A stretch of DNA of 64,000 bases from Apostichopus japonicus (Eukaryota > Echinodermata > Holothuroidea > Aspidochirotida > Stichopodidae), in contig NC_092562.1 in NCBI RefSeq assembly GCF_037975245.1, positions 10,581,001 to 10,645,000 on the forward strand, written 5' to 3'. The position numbers and the translations under genes were made by a program. Positions 34,997 to 47,879 of the stretch are shown here, one piece after another. The notes beneath the pieces are model-generated. The model ran no database searches. It was given only the letters and a program-made list of their open reading frames with translations, and was not told the DNA's origin. Numbering within the stretch: position 1 is the first letter of the stretch; each line of letters begins with the position of its first letter.

Positions 34997-35188
34997 CATC
35001 AAGTTCTGTATTACAGAGTTGGTCATCACAGAAGCAAGCTATTCCTACTTCACCTCTGATAAAATCCCTCACGTCAGAAAACACTGCTCCAATGTAATCA
35101 TCAACGTATCGTTTAGCTGTAATGCAGCCTTCCACACCTCCAACTGCTGAGACACAGCTACGAAATAGGTCGGTGATTATTCCAAAAC
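34997..35188 (-). CDS. Ly6/uPAR-like domain, second exon (copy B)
   Basis: A 192-bp phase 1-1 exon, same splice sites as copy A but three codons shorter near its 3' end (after C-N-T-E-L). It ends C-F-C-D-D-Q-L-C-N. All Cys of copy A are kept (e.g. R-S-C-V-S-A-V-G-G). Substitutions are mostly conservative (A/V, N/D, T/I), which suggests that it stayed a working exon after duplication. Confidence 0.72.
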
Positions 35189-35402
35189 CTAAGCAGCAGA
35201 GGGAAAGGCAAAAAAAAAAAAAAAATATCAAATCTATTATCACTGACTGTGCGCAAATGAATTTTTTATCTCTAAATATTTTCAATATGATAAACTTATT
35301 CAAACTGCTGCTTTAAAAGGCATTACTTTAAGCCCATTTATTTCTAGAAGAACTAAAACCAATTTGGAAGTAAAGTTTGAGTTGAGAGTAATATTGATTT
35401 AC

Positions 35403-35525
35403 CTGGAACAACTGCTGTGACATTGATGAAGGAACAGACAGAGAATTCATCACACACTTCAGTGTTCAACTGATCAAGTGTTAGAGAACACTGATCTTCC
35501 CCGTCACATACGTAACACATAAGAT
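35403..35525 (-). CDS. Ly6/uPAR-like domain, first exon (copy B)
   Basis: A 123-bp phase 1-1 exon reading DLMCYVCDGEDQCSLTLDQL and N-T-E-V-C-D-E-F. Very close to copy A (V to M, S to N, E to V). It has a consensus acceptor (CTCCCAACAG) and donor (GTAAAT). Confidence 0.72.
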
Positions 35526-36180
35526 CTGTTGGGAGAGTGGAAAGGCATCTTGTATTCAGAAATACGTTGTATGAAACATTTGCAAAGAAATTACTTACTT
35601 AATACTACCAGTCAAGGCAAAGATGAAAATGTGAAATGACCCCCACAACACCACTAATAGAATAAGAAATAACCTATTATTGTAGAAATTGAGACTATAA
35701 ATTTGACTGGAAATATCAATGTTGTTCAAGATTAACATTTTACTAGAATATTTGTTGCAGTTCATTATTTACCAAATAACAGTATATCCATTCCATTGTA
35801 TTCATTATCAGTTTGTCGTAAACTATCCCTTTTTTAATTTTTCAGTCCACCAACATGCCCAGGAAAGAAGGCATTATCCGGGTAAATCTGTTCGTGCAGA
35901 AACTTTAAGTGTACTTTCCATTGTCATGAATTTCCACAGTGCGTCATGTATCTAATGTTCCTATTAGGTGTACTTCCAAACATAGTGCTCTTGCAAAAAC
36001 AAATCCAAATGATAATGTACAAGCCTAACCAATGATGTATCGGCCCAAAATGTGTATTGTTGCTTGCATGCCTACCAACAAATGTATGAATTCGAGGTAT
36101 TTATTTGACAACAATCACTCCAAACTTATAATTTATTACCCTGTTTCACTGTGATTCTATTTTTAAACAACTGCCAGACT

Positions 36181-39100
36181 CATTAGGGAAACAGTCCCCT
36201 TACAGCGAAGTTGCATTTCCAACCCGACCTCAAGCGGGGGAGCTCGGGTTGGGCTTATCTCGAGCTTCAGCTCTGCTTACACCACTTATCTTAACCCTAT
36301 CACACGGACCAACGAACATGCGGTTTGCTCGCGGCATTAGCTAGTGTGTCAGCTATATGCAAGTGATCAACAGATCAACGTTGTTCACAGGCATGCACAG
36401 CTATAGCTACAGGCGTACATACAGTACTCGCGACATATGATCGTATGAAGTGTATTCCGTGTCTTAGTTCCCTTTAGCTGCCGGTTTTGGATTTTCGTGA
36501 TTTTTATTCACCGGTTCCTGATTTTTCCGCGTCTGGCTTGCCTTTAATACATAACACCAGACGACCGCTAATTTTCATAACCGACGCTTGGAAATTTCCC
36601 AAACGTTACTACATCCAAACCTGAGATTTTCATGTGCCTCGAATCCATAGCTGTCGCATTAGGCCTAACGCTATGTTGTAACATTGAGAAACCGGCCTCT
36701 GAATACGGTCTATATTTTTGTTCAAATTAATGCTGCACAAGTAAATGCAATTTTTTATGATTAGAAACATCATTGGAGTTGTTTTTAGTTCTTATCATTC
36801 CTTTATATCAATCTGGAAACGTTAAACAGTAATCCTACACTAGTTACGTTGTCACTATTTACTTAGTTTGATTGGCCTAAGCTTAAATTTCTAATTGAGC
36901 TTGAATGGAGTTAATAATACTGACGAACAAGGATGTTAAACACTAAGTTCGGCATATTTTTTATTTGTTCATAAACGGAATTATATTGAACATAAGTACA
37001 AAATAACGTCGGAGTGTAAGAATTAGGTATTAAAATTAACATTTTGGTAAAGATTGAAGATGGATGATTTGTTTGAGACACTTTTTGAGATGGAAAGTTT
37101 GGGTAACTATTCTTGGCGCTTTTCGGGCCATTAACACATCTAGTAGGTTAGGCCATTCGCTATTCATAAACACATGGTTACTTGGTACGGACAATCGTCA
37201 TCTTTTTTATCTTTGGAAATTTTTTTTGGGAAATCCTTTTTCTTTTTCCGCGAAACTCCTGAGGTGGTTTAGTACAGGGGCCTATACATACACAAGGATA
37301 CATACAAGCCTTTGTTACATGCATGAGAAGAGTTGCATTAAGTACAATGTACCAATTTTGAGGGAAGATAGGCTATTTCATTACTAGGGTTGTGCGGGAT
37401 CCCGGTAGTCAAGTGAATACCGGCATCCCGATCCCGGCTTTGACTAACCCCGATCACAGTGCAATGTGTAACTACTACCGGTATTGGGAAAACAACTGGT
37501 TATTACATTCGTTTCGGTATCATTCCAGGGAATCCAGGACATAATAAAAATATCTACGTGTTACTATTTGAATTAGAGAAAAGAAAACACGTTTATTTCT
37601 GGTTCCTGTGTTCTTAGTTTGAATAATATCTTATCAATTTACGCACTGGCCTAAACATATTAACGAATCAACTTTTCACGTAGTAATTTGGACCTATAGG
37701 CTACACCAAATATCGAACGTTAGTGAACTCAGCATGTTACGAGACCTCAAAGTTATTCAGAAATTTTCGTTATTTATTCTTCCTTCAAACGATGATTGTG
37801 AAGGTTCCCATGTACAAAATCTCACCCTTATGCATTTCACCACATTTTGTGATAATAATTATAACGATTTAATAATTTTTGATCCAAAACCGAAGGGAGC
37901 ATATCAAATTAAATCCATCTTCGCACGGGACTGTATATTATTATAGCATAGGGTACGGTACTGTTACACACTGCTGTTCGGTACTTGAGAGTTGATGCTG
38001 TAATGAAATGGATTCGTTTATTAATGCGGGGGGGGGGGGGTTCCACGATGTCATTTCTAGTTATCTTTCGCTACTTTTTTTATTTTTAAGAACTTTTGTA
38101 CGAAGATTGATATTGTACGTATTGAAAGTATATTTTCTGGAGTAAACAACAGCCGATTAACGATATAAATAAATCTGTACTATTCTTATATATGTAGTTT
38201 ATAATCCCGTATTTATGTAGCCCCTAAGTTACATTATTGTTGTCTGAAGTTCCAAACAGGTGGGGACTTGTTGATAGTTAAAAACTTTTCATTGTGAACT
38301 TTTAAACTTAAAGTATTAGTAGTAAGTCGAGTCCTGTCTTAACGACATGCTTAGTGATTCCCGTTAAATTAAATTGAATTTAGGTAAAAATTCATGCAAA
38401 CTAGGTAGGCATCGGCCGATCCTAATTCTAAGCCTACATCGAAAGTTACGCCGTATACACCTCGCAAGAAAACCACGATAACCTTGAATGAAAAAACAAT
38501 ATTTTGCACTTGAAGATCTGTCTTCCCCCAAAATGCAATGATAAGGTCTAGACTCAGTACTTCTTGATACATTGAGTTTCCAATTACTAGTCAAAAACAT
38601 TTTCTGGAGAAAAAAAACGTAAGATATTTTTCACAAAAATTGATGATTAGATAAGTGCTTCCTCACAATCAACGAGCCGCCCCGAAATTCGCTCCCCTTA
38701 CGTAAAATTTCTATATATATTACACGTGGAAAAACACAAGTTTTTACACACATAATTCCCATTGACATTGGTCACGGAACATAAGTAGGTCATCGACATT
38801 CGAACTTGGCAACTTGCCCAAGTTCATCGCACCATGGGAACGACCCAACAGATTGAACATTATGTTACATTTTCCCGCCATCTGGACGCCGATTGTAAAT
38901 TTTGGTGTAATATGCAAATTATGAATGGTACTGCCCTTGGTTAAAACTTAAAACTATTGCGACACATACAAATTTTGGGAAACTGTTGTATAGAAGAAAC
39001 TTTTGTATCAAATGTAAAGTACTGTATGGTAGGCCTACTATAATTTATAAAAGACGGTTTTCCTCAGGTGATAAGGAAAAGGGATGTTTTGGTGAACTCG

Positions 39101-41012
39101 ATCTCTTTGTATAGTACTTGGATACTTAAAATGACCATGCTGTACATGCAGCTTCTATTTCTCTTTAAGTAAACTCTACTTAGCATTGTTATCCGTTGTG
39201 GATCTTTATTGGAATAAATACGAAATGTATTTTTTGACGCCAGTATTTAACGGTAGGCCTAAGCATTTCTTAAATTGTTGACTGAGCTTCAAAATCCATT
39301 TTCAAAAAGTCTGTTTTCATGAAGGTTTTGTAAAATCGACATATAGCTAGGGTAGGAAAATATTAACGAAAGTTGTTCTATTATACAAATAAAATACATG
39401 TTTCTCGTACTGAGATCTGAAGGGAAAAAACGGGCGGCTATCGTTCTTCTTTTCATGCGCTTATACTAGTTTGGAATATGTGGCAACCTTTACGTGATTT
39501 CAGAAATGGCTCTTGTTCTTGGAAAAATGACTCCCAGTCATTATTCATTTTCTTATATTAATGTTCTTATTATTATTGTATATTATTATATTTTTCATTT
39601 CACTATTGGTTATGATACTTCAGGTCCTCGGGAGAAGTTAGCTTTACGCTAACCGAGTTAAATATACGGAGATTTGATCACGGGTGCCAATTTGTATCTA
39701 CGGATCCCCTTAAAATAACATTCAATGCTAACAGCATCCTCCTATTCTTATGATGCGAATAGCACATAATATCAATAGGATGGTCGGAGGGAGGTACCTT
39801 AGATTATGAAATTGTGTTGCGGGCGCTGAGCGAGTGTATGGAGGGCCCGAATGCCCGACATTTTTTATTTATTCGCATTTTTATCCAGGGTTGCTTATTC
39901 AGCAAAAGCTGATTTCCAATAAGGCCCTGCTTTTTACATTCAACGTTATACATAAAAAGTAAAACATAGCAATACAAAAACAATTAAATGTACAGATACA
40001 AAACAATTAAAGCTGTAAAGTGGAGACAACTACAAAAAAAATGGAAATAAAAGAATTATCAAAAATTGGGCTTGCAAATAATAACTGGAAAGTTTTGGAA
40101 ACCAACACTATGCTAGTTATTTCAACATGCGCGTTGAAACTTTCGATACCCAAGAGCTGACATAATGTAATAGCTGAACAAAGCCCAGGAAGCAATATAA
40201 AAAAAAAATATTGTAAAAAACAGCAAATAAGATTCATAATGCAAAAGTTATCATTGTAATCACTCTTTGGTGAAAGGATTTGTGTGCCTACGACATGAAA
40301 TTGAAACACAGTAGAAGACTTTCAGTTTATCTCAAATAGTTTTCCATCCAGTTCACATGCATCATGGACTCGCAATAACATAAAGAATATAATTTTGCCC
40401 TTCAGCTATGTATTTGCCAGGCATAAAGCTGACACATCAACCTTTTGTTTAACTGCCTTTATATAAGCAGATACAAGAAAACGGACTGAGAAAGATTGTA
40501 TTTTAACAGAGTCGGTGTTGTTTCACAAGGGCGTAGGAACCGGGGGCTGGGGCGCCAGCCCCCCCCCCGCACCCCTGTGAAAGATATGGAGGGGCGGAAG
40601 TATCATTCCGCCCCCTCCCCCCGCTTCGCTTTTCTGTCATCCTAAATCTGTGTTATTATTTATATATTACATAGAAACATAGTTACAAGATAGTTGAGGT
40701 CTTGACATGTACAGAGATGAGTTTTAAATGCAAGTCTTCCACTCAACACAGTACACGTTAAGAAGTCAATATCATTTCAGCTATACACTCTATACTGTCT
40801 TGATTGCTCATTGAAGTGCATATAATCCCTTATGTCCTGTGAAACTGGTTTAATTAAATTAGTTCGCATAAGCGATCTTGTGGTCATTCTTATCTTGCTC
40901 ATCTTACAAAACCTGCTCAACCATGTGTGGTATAGCCAGATAAGCAGCCACTTTGCAACAATTCAAGTGGAAAATTTTGCACCTTCGGTGTAAGGGGACT
41001 GTTTCCCTAATG
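36181..41012. mobile_element. 4.83-kb element with 30-bp terminal inverted repeats
   Basis: Left end CATTAGGGAAACAGTCCCCT continues ten more bases; the right end is its inverse, with one mismatch in 30. The paralogue at 29465-29475 (CCAGACTGTTGAAG) is the uninterrupted site, so the whole block is an insertion. No duplicated target bases are visible between CCAGACT and GTTGAGG. No transposase motif was recognised. It contains GGGATCCCGG-rich sequence at 37388-37490, a poly-G run, a LINE 3' end on the minus strand (39865-40310) and a GC-rich CGCCAGCCCCC stretch. Probably non-autonomous, carrying nested insertions. The family cannot be named from what is visible. Confidence 0.75.
39865..40310 (-). 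mobile_element. LINE 3' UTR fragment nested in the 4.8-kb element
   Basis: On the minus strand it ends GGGCCTTATTGGAAATCAGC, TTTTGCTGAATAAGCAACCC, TGGATAAAAATGCGAATAAA. That AATAAG/AATAAA-rich ending is characteristic of non-LTR retrotransposon 3' UTRs. The reading frame of about 100 codons in it has no RT block and is UTR. Confidence 0.55.
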
Positions 41013-41529
41013 GTTGAGGTTCAGAACAATTTCTCTGAGGACTGAAAGTAAAGTTACTCTCAACTTATTATCTTTGGACTAATTGTTATACTATTTACTC
41101 ATGGCCAGCCAATTGTAGATACACATCAATGAATATTGAACTATAATCCCAAGGATCATCTAATTTATGTACCGTACAAGTTAAAATATAAGGCTACAAT
41201 GCTAAACAACTTCTGCAGACGTTTCAACCAACTTTGACCAGTTTTACATCAATTTGAGGACAAAAAAAGTTAAAAGTCTGCATTTACGTTAATCCTAAAC
41301 AAGATGGCAAAGGGTTTCAAAGTACCAAACAGAAACAGTGTATGATATGAGGATTAAAATGGATGAAAAATACCATTTTCTTGAATTATTCTTTCATCAA
41401 GTGGGTGATAGGTAACAACACATGATACAGATTAGAAAATATAGCAGGATTTAGTCAACATCCACTGTGTCACTTACCATCAGGTTCTATAAGTTCTGTA
41501 TTACAGTGTATCAGAAACATTGAAAGCAA
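41013..41529 (-). pseudogene. Third, broken Ly6 second-exon stump and flank
   Basis: 41013-41477 aligns with 29460-29963 (downstream intron), followed by the exon end at 41479-41509 with its donor GTAAGT. The exon then breaks off at TGTATTACAG and is joined to intron sequence otherwise found near 33920. A duplication breakpoint runs through the exon, so this copy cannot encode the domain. Confidence 0.65.
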
Positions 41530-44189
41530 ACGAACTCAATAGAACAGATCTCAACCTTATATATCAGTTTAGTAGATGTCTACACCATGGGTAACCTTTG
41601 GGCAACTCCACACTGCTTACAATATGGTTTTCATACTATTATCCACATTAAGTTCTTTAATTGTTTAAAAGAATTTTTTAGTGGCAATAATTTTTTCATC
41701 ATCATAGTCCTAGTTTAAGAATTTTTCATCCTATGATTAAGGAAAAGTGCCAACTTAATCTAATAAATTTTGAGAAGCGGAGAACAATGAGCGCTGCGAT
41801 GTCATCGCAGCACTTCGTTTTGGAGGCTGCAGGGACGCTATCCTTAGCAAGCTACACTGTAGCGAGGATAGTTCAAATTTCTGAATTTAAAATAGCGATT
41901 TAGATGAAAATTTATCCCAGAAATTGCAAGTTAGCAATCTATTGAAGAGACAAAACATTCCAAAATTCCTTAAATTGGTGTTCACTATAATATGTTGTTC
42001 AGATATTTGTTATTTGAGCTATCTTATTTAATCACAGCCATACGCGAAGTCTGTATTCTTTCCTGTGTATTCTATCAAGGCCAAGCTTAGAGTGCAATCT
42101 CTTTGTATTCACAGCTGTACGCAAAGCCTGTACACATTCCTGTGTATTGTATCAAGGCCAAGCTTAGAGTGAGATCGGATCGAATCTGACCAATGTGCCT
42201 CACTGACATCACGTCTTGACGTAAGTCAGTGTTAGATTCAAATTTCTGGTAGGACGGGTCAACATTTCAAGCACTGTATCACAGAAATTAAAATTCATCA
42301 CAGGGCAACGATTAGATGATATAACCGAAAGGACTGGATCCCAAATTTCACTAAAAATTACTTTAACAGATGCAACATAGTACAATTGCACTGAAAATGT
42401 CTGGTAGAGGAAAGATGTGTGGGTGTGAAACTGACTTTCTAATACAATTCTGTGTAACAGACACAGTAGTAAAGTACCAACACATAATAACTCTCCCAGA
42501 TACATATCAATTCCTTAACACGAGCTCCTGTGCATACACACACACTGCTTTAAACCATGCCATTTACCATATGGCACATGTTCCCACTGCAATAACTTAC
42601 ACGCTTTCAGTAGTGATTCAAGTAGTATTTGACAGACAAAATTGTTTCCTCTTAAATTCTTGGCAAAATAGTATATGGGGGAAGGAAGAGTGGGAGGCGG
42701 GTGTCAAATATACACAATTTCAAAACGTTTGAGATAAGACACTGCATTGAAAATGAAAAGTATATATTACAACACAGTGCTTTCTGAAAAAGCCCTCCAT
42801 TTTACCTAAACATTTACCACACACAATAAGCATGGATTCAAAATATGGAATACAGTAATACCAAATTGCTCAGAAAGTTACTCTTCTGTGTGTTGATTGC
42901 TGTCACTTTACGCAAATATAAACCGCCTCCACACTCAAAATTGATAAGCGATTGCAGTACATGCATGTCTTCAATTCCAGGTTTTCAGGCCTAGAATTTC
43001 ACAATATTATCCAATTGCTAAAAAAAAACAAGTGCTTAAAACACCTACTGGCTAAAATCGCATTCCCATGGGCATTTTTTCTGAATTACAGTAAATATCA
43101 GTTACTGTACAGGCTTATATCATTTGATAAAAAACAGCAACATAGGTTTCTGTTAGATACAACGTTTATTTACTGCAGATTTTACGGAGAGTTATCATGT
43201 GTTTATATTCTGAATTTCTATACTGGCAGAAATATGTAAAAGCCATTTTTCTTCTATTGGCAAATGGTGAACTTCACTTTTTTCATTTAGCCAGTAAATA
43301 TTCTGAATATGGGGCCTGTTTCATGTACTTACCTGTTAATATAGTTATTATTAAGCTGCAAACAGTCAAGCTGTTGCTGTTATCCACAAAGACATATCTA
43401 ACTACATTATTTCCTAAGAAGAATATTTCATTGAAGCATTGCTTTTTTTCAGAGAGCATGGAAATCATGGTATCAACTAAGGATGTATAGATGTTATCAA
43501 GATTAAACAACTACCAAGGGATATGAAGTAGCTTTTAGAATTGATTAAAAAAATGGTTTAATACATATATTGATACTAAAATCACAAACTACAATACATC
43601 TAATAGTTAGTCAAGTGTCACTTAAAATACATTGAAAATCTCTGCCATGCACTGTGCATGGCATTAACGTTGTCGTAGAAAACCTGTTTGGGCAACGTAG
43701 AATTGGAAAAGGTAAAGTTTCACTTTACTGATTAGCGTAACACTTTGCTATTTGGAGAACACTTTGACCTGAGAGCTACCAAATGCTTATCAAACTAAGA
43801 ATGAAATATATCAAACTAAGACACCATGAAAGACGTTTACACCAAAGAAAGGTTACAAAACAAGAATCAAGTGATATCTCAACCTAAAACTCGGTATTTG
43901 AGAGGGTTTAAACTAAGAGTTGGACAATTTTAACCTTCTTTTTTTTTGTACTTTTGCGCTCGCACCGCAAGCAGAGAAATGACTATATAGGAATCAAAAT
44001 TAACTCAAAAATCTGAGCACCATAATACTCAATTGGGTCAAATAACCATAAGAGGGTTCTTTTTCAACTCATTACAGATTTCTATACAGATACCAATATT
44101 CCCAGTAGCATCAACTATCAGTGACTGTTCTCTTTCTCAAAGGCAGAGAAACTGTTCCTGGATCTTCAGACGGAGATGAGAGCATTGCC
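41530..44189. other. Non-coding paralogous segment (copy of 15.56-19.2 kb)
   Basis: Aligned with 15560-17459 and 18562-19215. It retains the empty target site of the 1.1-kb element at about 43484-43493. No exon seen. Confidence 0.7.
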
Positions 44190-46540
44190 CTGCATCAAAA
44201 ATATATCGTACATTTGCTTCTATTGTTCTATGTTCTTCTTTTAATAATATTGCAAGCGATTGCTGGGAACTATCATCGAGATACAAAGATGAATGAGTCA
44301 GATAAAACTACATAAACACTTAGACCAACAAATTTAAGTGTGAGATGTAAAATATGATGTTGGAGCAGCAGTCTGGGACCTATCACAACATCTGAGATAG
44401 ATCATTTTCAATACATTATGCAGCAAGTCCATCAATAAGACATATTAATAGTCACAGGTAATGCAGGACAAATTTTTGTTCCTTGGACGTCTAGGTCTTA
44501 CTCTTTGGTTGTCTGAGAAGAAAATTCGGTTGTCTGCAAAAACATAGCCAAAAACAAATCATGACCAACATGCACACTGTAGGAGAAATGTGTAGACTTG
44601 GTGAAGTTATACAACAAACCACCAAGACAAAGCATAGCTATCAAAAATAAGCCTGAGTCTGAATGATGGCAAAGAAGAGACATGGCGACGAAGGACAGAG
44701 CATTTCAAAGAAGAACAGTAATAACCAGGGCAGAATCAAATCAAGCAGCCTCAGATGAAGACAGAAACAAAGCACCATGCAATAGCAGAGACAGTCATTA
44801 GGGAACAAAACAGAACTGAAATAAAGATTTTTGTCACTAAATAAAAAATTTAAAAAAATGGAAAATGTAGGGAATTAATTCTCTCAAAGCAGAACTATTC
44901 AAACCAGACCTGGAGTTCATGAACTGATGAAAGGAAACATCTAAAAGAGAAGGTGTGGAAAGAAGAGGAAATACTGACAAACTGAAATGCAGGATTAGGG
45001 AGCCTAAACAAGTTCAGGAACTTGAGAGCAAAAACTGTGTTGTTGATTGCAGTCGAGGCAGTGGGCCAGACAAGTATCCTCTAAACTGCAAGAAAGCAAA
45101 AATGCAGACAAGAAAATGCGTATTATAAATCAAGGATGAAAACCATGGAACATTTGGTTCTTGTCTTGTATTTAAAGAAAATGTGCTTATTTTGTACCAA
45201 CATCACCAAACAGCATGCAAATTCTATGTTTAGCCCAGCCCACCCACTAATGTTTATGGTATGGGAACCGAGAACAATCTACTTATCATAGGGCATCTAC
45301 CTAAGTATGACATTGATTCAACTTGTGGTTGCTGAGATATTGTGTTTAACAAGCTGTTATTGAAGATTTCCCATTAATGAGGTAAAATTGTTGTTACAAA
45401 GAACATGTACTTATTATGCAGTTACATGACCATCGGACATGTATGCGGTAAAAAAGATATTGACATTTTCAGAATTTTACATTAAGCCCCACCCACTCAT
45501 TAATATGCAAAATAGCCCTACCATAAACAATCGGGATCATCTACTTACCATGACCAACATACATCCCAAGTATCACATCTTTCACATATTTCCTTCTTTA
45601 GATACTGTGTTTACAAGCTAGGACGCCACATACAGACACACACACAGGCACCCGCGCATCACATAGATTACTTCGGCCTTCGGCAAGGAACCAAAAGTGT
45701 TGAATGTAAATGGGTGTCCCCGTGTTATCACCAAATTCAAAAAATATTTTCCATGTGAAATATAGTCTATGAAGTTATTCCATGATATGTGTGCCTATGT
45801 CACAGTGAGTCACGAATGGACAGTACGTTTGTAGTTTTAAACAATCAGTTTCTGCCCAAGTTCTTTCTATGCAGGAATAGCCAAACTGGAATTATACTGC
45901 CCTTTTCACAAATTTGGAGATTTTCTTGGGGCATAGACAGAAAATCCCACGACATTTCCAGGGACATACCGGTGATGTGGCCGAGTGCATTTGAAGTAAT
46001 GAAGATTAGCAATTGGGAGGGTCGGGCTTCGATTCCCTGCCAGGTCATAGTAAGTTGGGTATTTCATCTAATAGCAATGTACGGATTTCCCATCTGAAAT
46101 GACTTTTTAATTTGAAAAGATTCCAAATTTGAGTTAAAATGTTGAACTCGGAGCCACGCGACGTGTAAGTTGTAATCCATAAGCCCTTGTTGGGTTCCCC
46201 TACATTTTTGGTCGCATGAGTGATGAAAACAACGACAGTTTATCTTTGCGTTATTGTGTTTTTACAGCCTATTTCTGTATAAAATTTCATGAAACAAGTA
46301 CACCACACATAAGCCAGTCAAATACAGTTTGAAAGCTTCATAAGTTGCACACGCAGATATAGAATGCATTCACATTTTGTTTTGTATTCCCCTAAGCAAT
46401 AGCAAAACTTGATATGTAACTGCTTGGGTTTCAAGTATAATACAAGCAATTTTATAATTCCAAATCCATGTGTCAAATTCTGCAGGCAATGCTAACTGGT
46501 ACATAGTACATCAAACGTTATAAGGAAATATTTAATTGCA
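44190..46540. other. Extra 2.35-kb block absent from the paralogue
   Basis: The paralogue reads continuously across this point (about 19210-19220: GAACATTGCTCTTGACACATG). The block contains two units of a repeat with 'CCCACCCACT(A)AT' (45235-45420 and 45485-45625), an (AC)n-CATCACATAGATTACTTCGG stretch, and a tRNA-like sequence at 45971-46046. ATTGC occurs at both junctions and may be a short target duplication. Insertion here or deletion there cannot be told apart. Confidence 0.6.
45971..46046 (+). repeat. tRNA(Ser/Leu)-like sequence, probably a SINE head
   Basis: TGGCCGAGTG (45978-45987) is a canonical A-box and GGCTTCGATTCCC (46025-46037) a canonical B-box, 38 bp apart, with a T-stem GGG/CCC. 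The acceptor halves GGTGATG and AGGTCAT pair poorly and the anticodon arm is unclear, so it is unlikely to be a working tRNA gene. A tRNA-derived SINE fits better. Confidence 0.45.
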
Positions 46541-46974
46541 GCCCTTGACACATGAATACTTTGTTATAATGATATTACATTTGAATGATATATTGCAAAT
46601 GATAACACCGGAACCTTTTGAATAATTCCAACAGAGATGAAAGGGGAGGGCAGACTTAGGACTTTGACCCAAATTATAACATTATCAGATGCTAGACTTT
46701 TTATGAGGGTAAATTAGGGTGGGGAAAGAGGAAAGGAGGTAGATATATGTAGTGTCAACTGACAGCATACAATGACATGTGTTTAGGGACTTCCACATAC
46801 AATGTGAATGGGCACAAATGTTATCAGGATTTTAACATTTATTTTAGAAAAAGAAAGCCATGAGGCTTAGTTATTCATTGCCATGTTACATAAGAGTAGG
46901 TTCTTGTAACAAGAAAGCAGAACCACACACCACATATGAAGTTCTATCAAGCATTTCTTTTGGGCTGTTCACAA

Positions 46975-47870
46975 TGTTGATGCTTAACCTCATGCAAGAA
47001 GCTTTCCAAATCCAATGGTGTGATCAATAGACTAAAAAATTCTTTACCTAAGAAGTCACTGTTTACCCTGTATAATGCTCTTGTGATTTCCCATCTCAAC
47101 TATAGTCTTTTTGTCCGGGGCAATACACAGTCAACTCTACTTAACAGTTTATTTAAGTTACAGAAACGTGCTATCCACAAATATAAACCAGACTCATTAC
47201 ATCTCGCAAACTGCTCCTCTCTATATAGACTCCAATACGTTAACTTTATATGATTTGTACAAGTACCAACTAGGGATATTTATGTACAAATTCCATCATG
47301 GTCTTCTCCCACCAGCTTTTAATAACTTTTATTCTTGCAATTCTAGTTATCACACTGATAACAGTCGTTCGATGAATATGCTACACCATCCTTACTCTAG
47401 AACTAGTCTTAACAATTCTCAAATTCGTAGCACAGATGTACCCTTCTGGAACACTCTTTATCATGTCATTAAAATTTCTCCAACACTCAATACTTTTAAG
47501 CAAAATCTAAAACAATACCTACTGCAAAGCAATTCATCTTAGTTGTACTTCCTGTTTTTCTCTTATGTTTCTTTCTTTCTTTCTCTTTTTATAACACTTT
47601 GACTTTGTTGGTTGTTTGGTGTTTTTTTTTTGGGGGGGTGTGGTTTTTTGGTGATGTACTTTGCACTTTCTTTGTTACAAAGGGACCAGACCAGAAAAGT
47701 ATCCACTTATTTCTTGTTCCTCTACTTCCATCTCACATATATATTATTTCCATACTCTATATTTACTGTTTACTGTATTTGATACCATCTATATTTATCC
47801 TATACTGTTCAGAATGTTAAATAATGGAATGTAGCAAGTAAATTCAATTCAATTCAATCATGTTTAGAGG
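46975..47870 (+). mobile_element. LINE 3' fragment inserted in the duplicated segment
   Basis: Fragments of RT C-terminus: SLFTLYNALVISHLNYSLFV, 'L-F-K-L-Q-K-R-A-I-H', then L-G-I-F-M-Y-K-F-H-H-G-L-L-P and N-T-F-K-Q-N-L-K-Q-Y-L-L. One frameshift lies between the two halves (about 47240). The 3' UTR ends in (AATTC)n at 47848-47862. The paralogue (about 19635) has no insertion. It resembles L2/CR1-like elements and is 5'-truncated. Confidence 0.8.
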
Positions 47871-47879
47871 TTGAGCTCT

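Noticed and set aside
37064-37387. 107-codon frame in the 4.8-kb element as a transposase candidate
   Set aside because: No DDE motif, zinc finger or homology recognised, and it is too short for a transposase.
40007-40309. 100-codon minus-strand frame
   Set aside because: It lies in a LINE 3' UTR and has no RT block.
43197-43490. Frames in the 41.5-43.5 kb segment as genes
   Set aside because: The paralogous region at 17.2-17.46 kb has indels that break the same frames, so there is no sign of coding constraint.
45789-46097. 102-codon plus-strand frame
   Set aside because: It overlaps the tRNA-like SINE head and has no domain signature. The minus strand is equally open.
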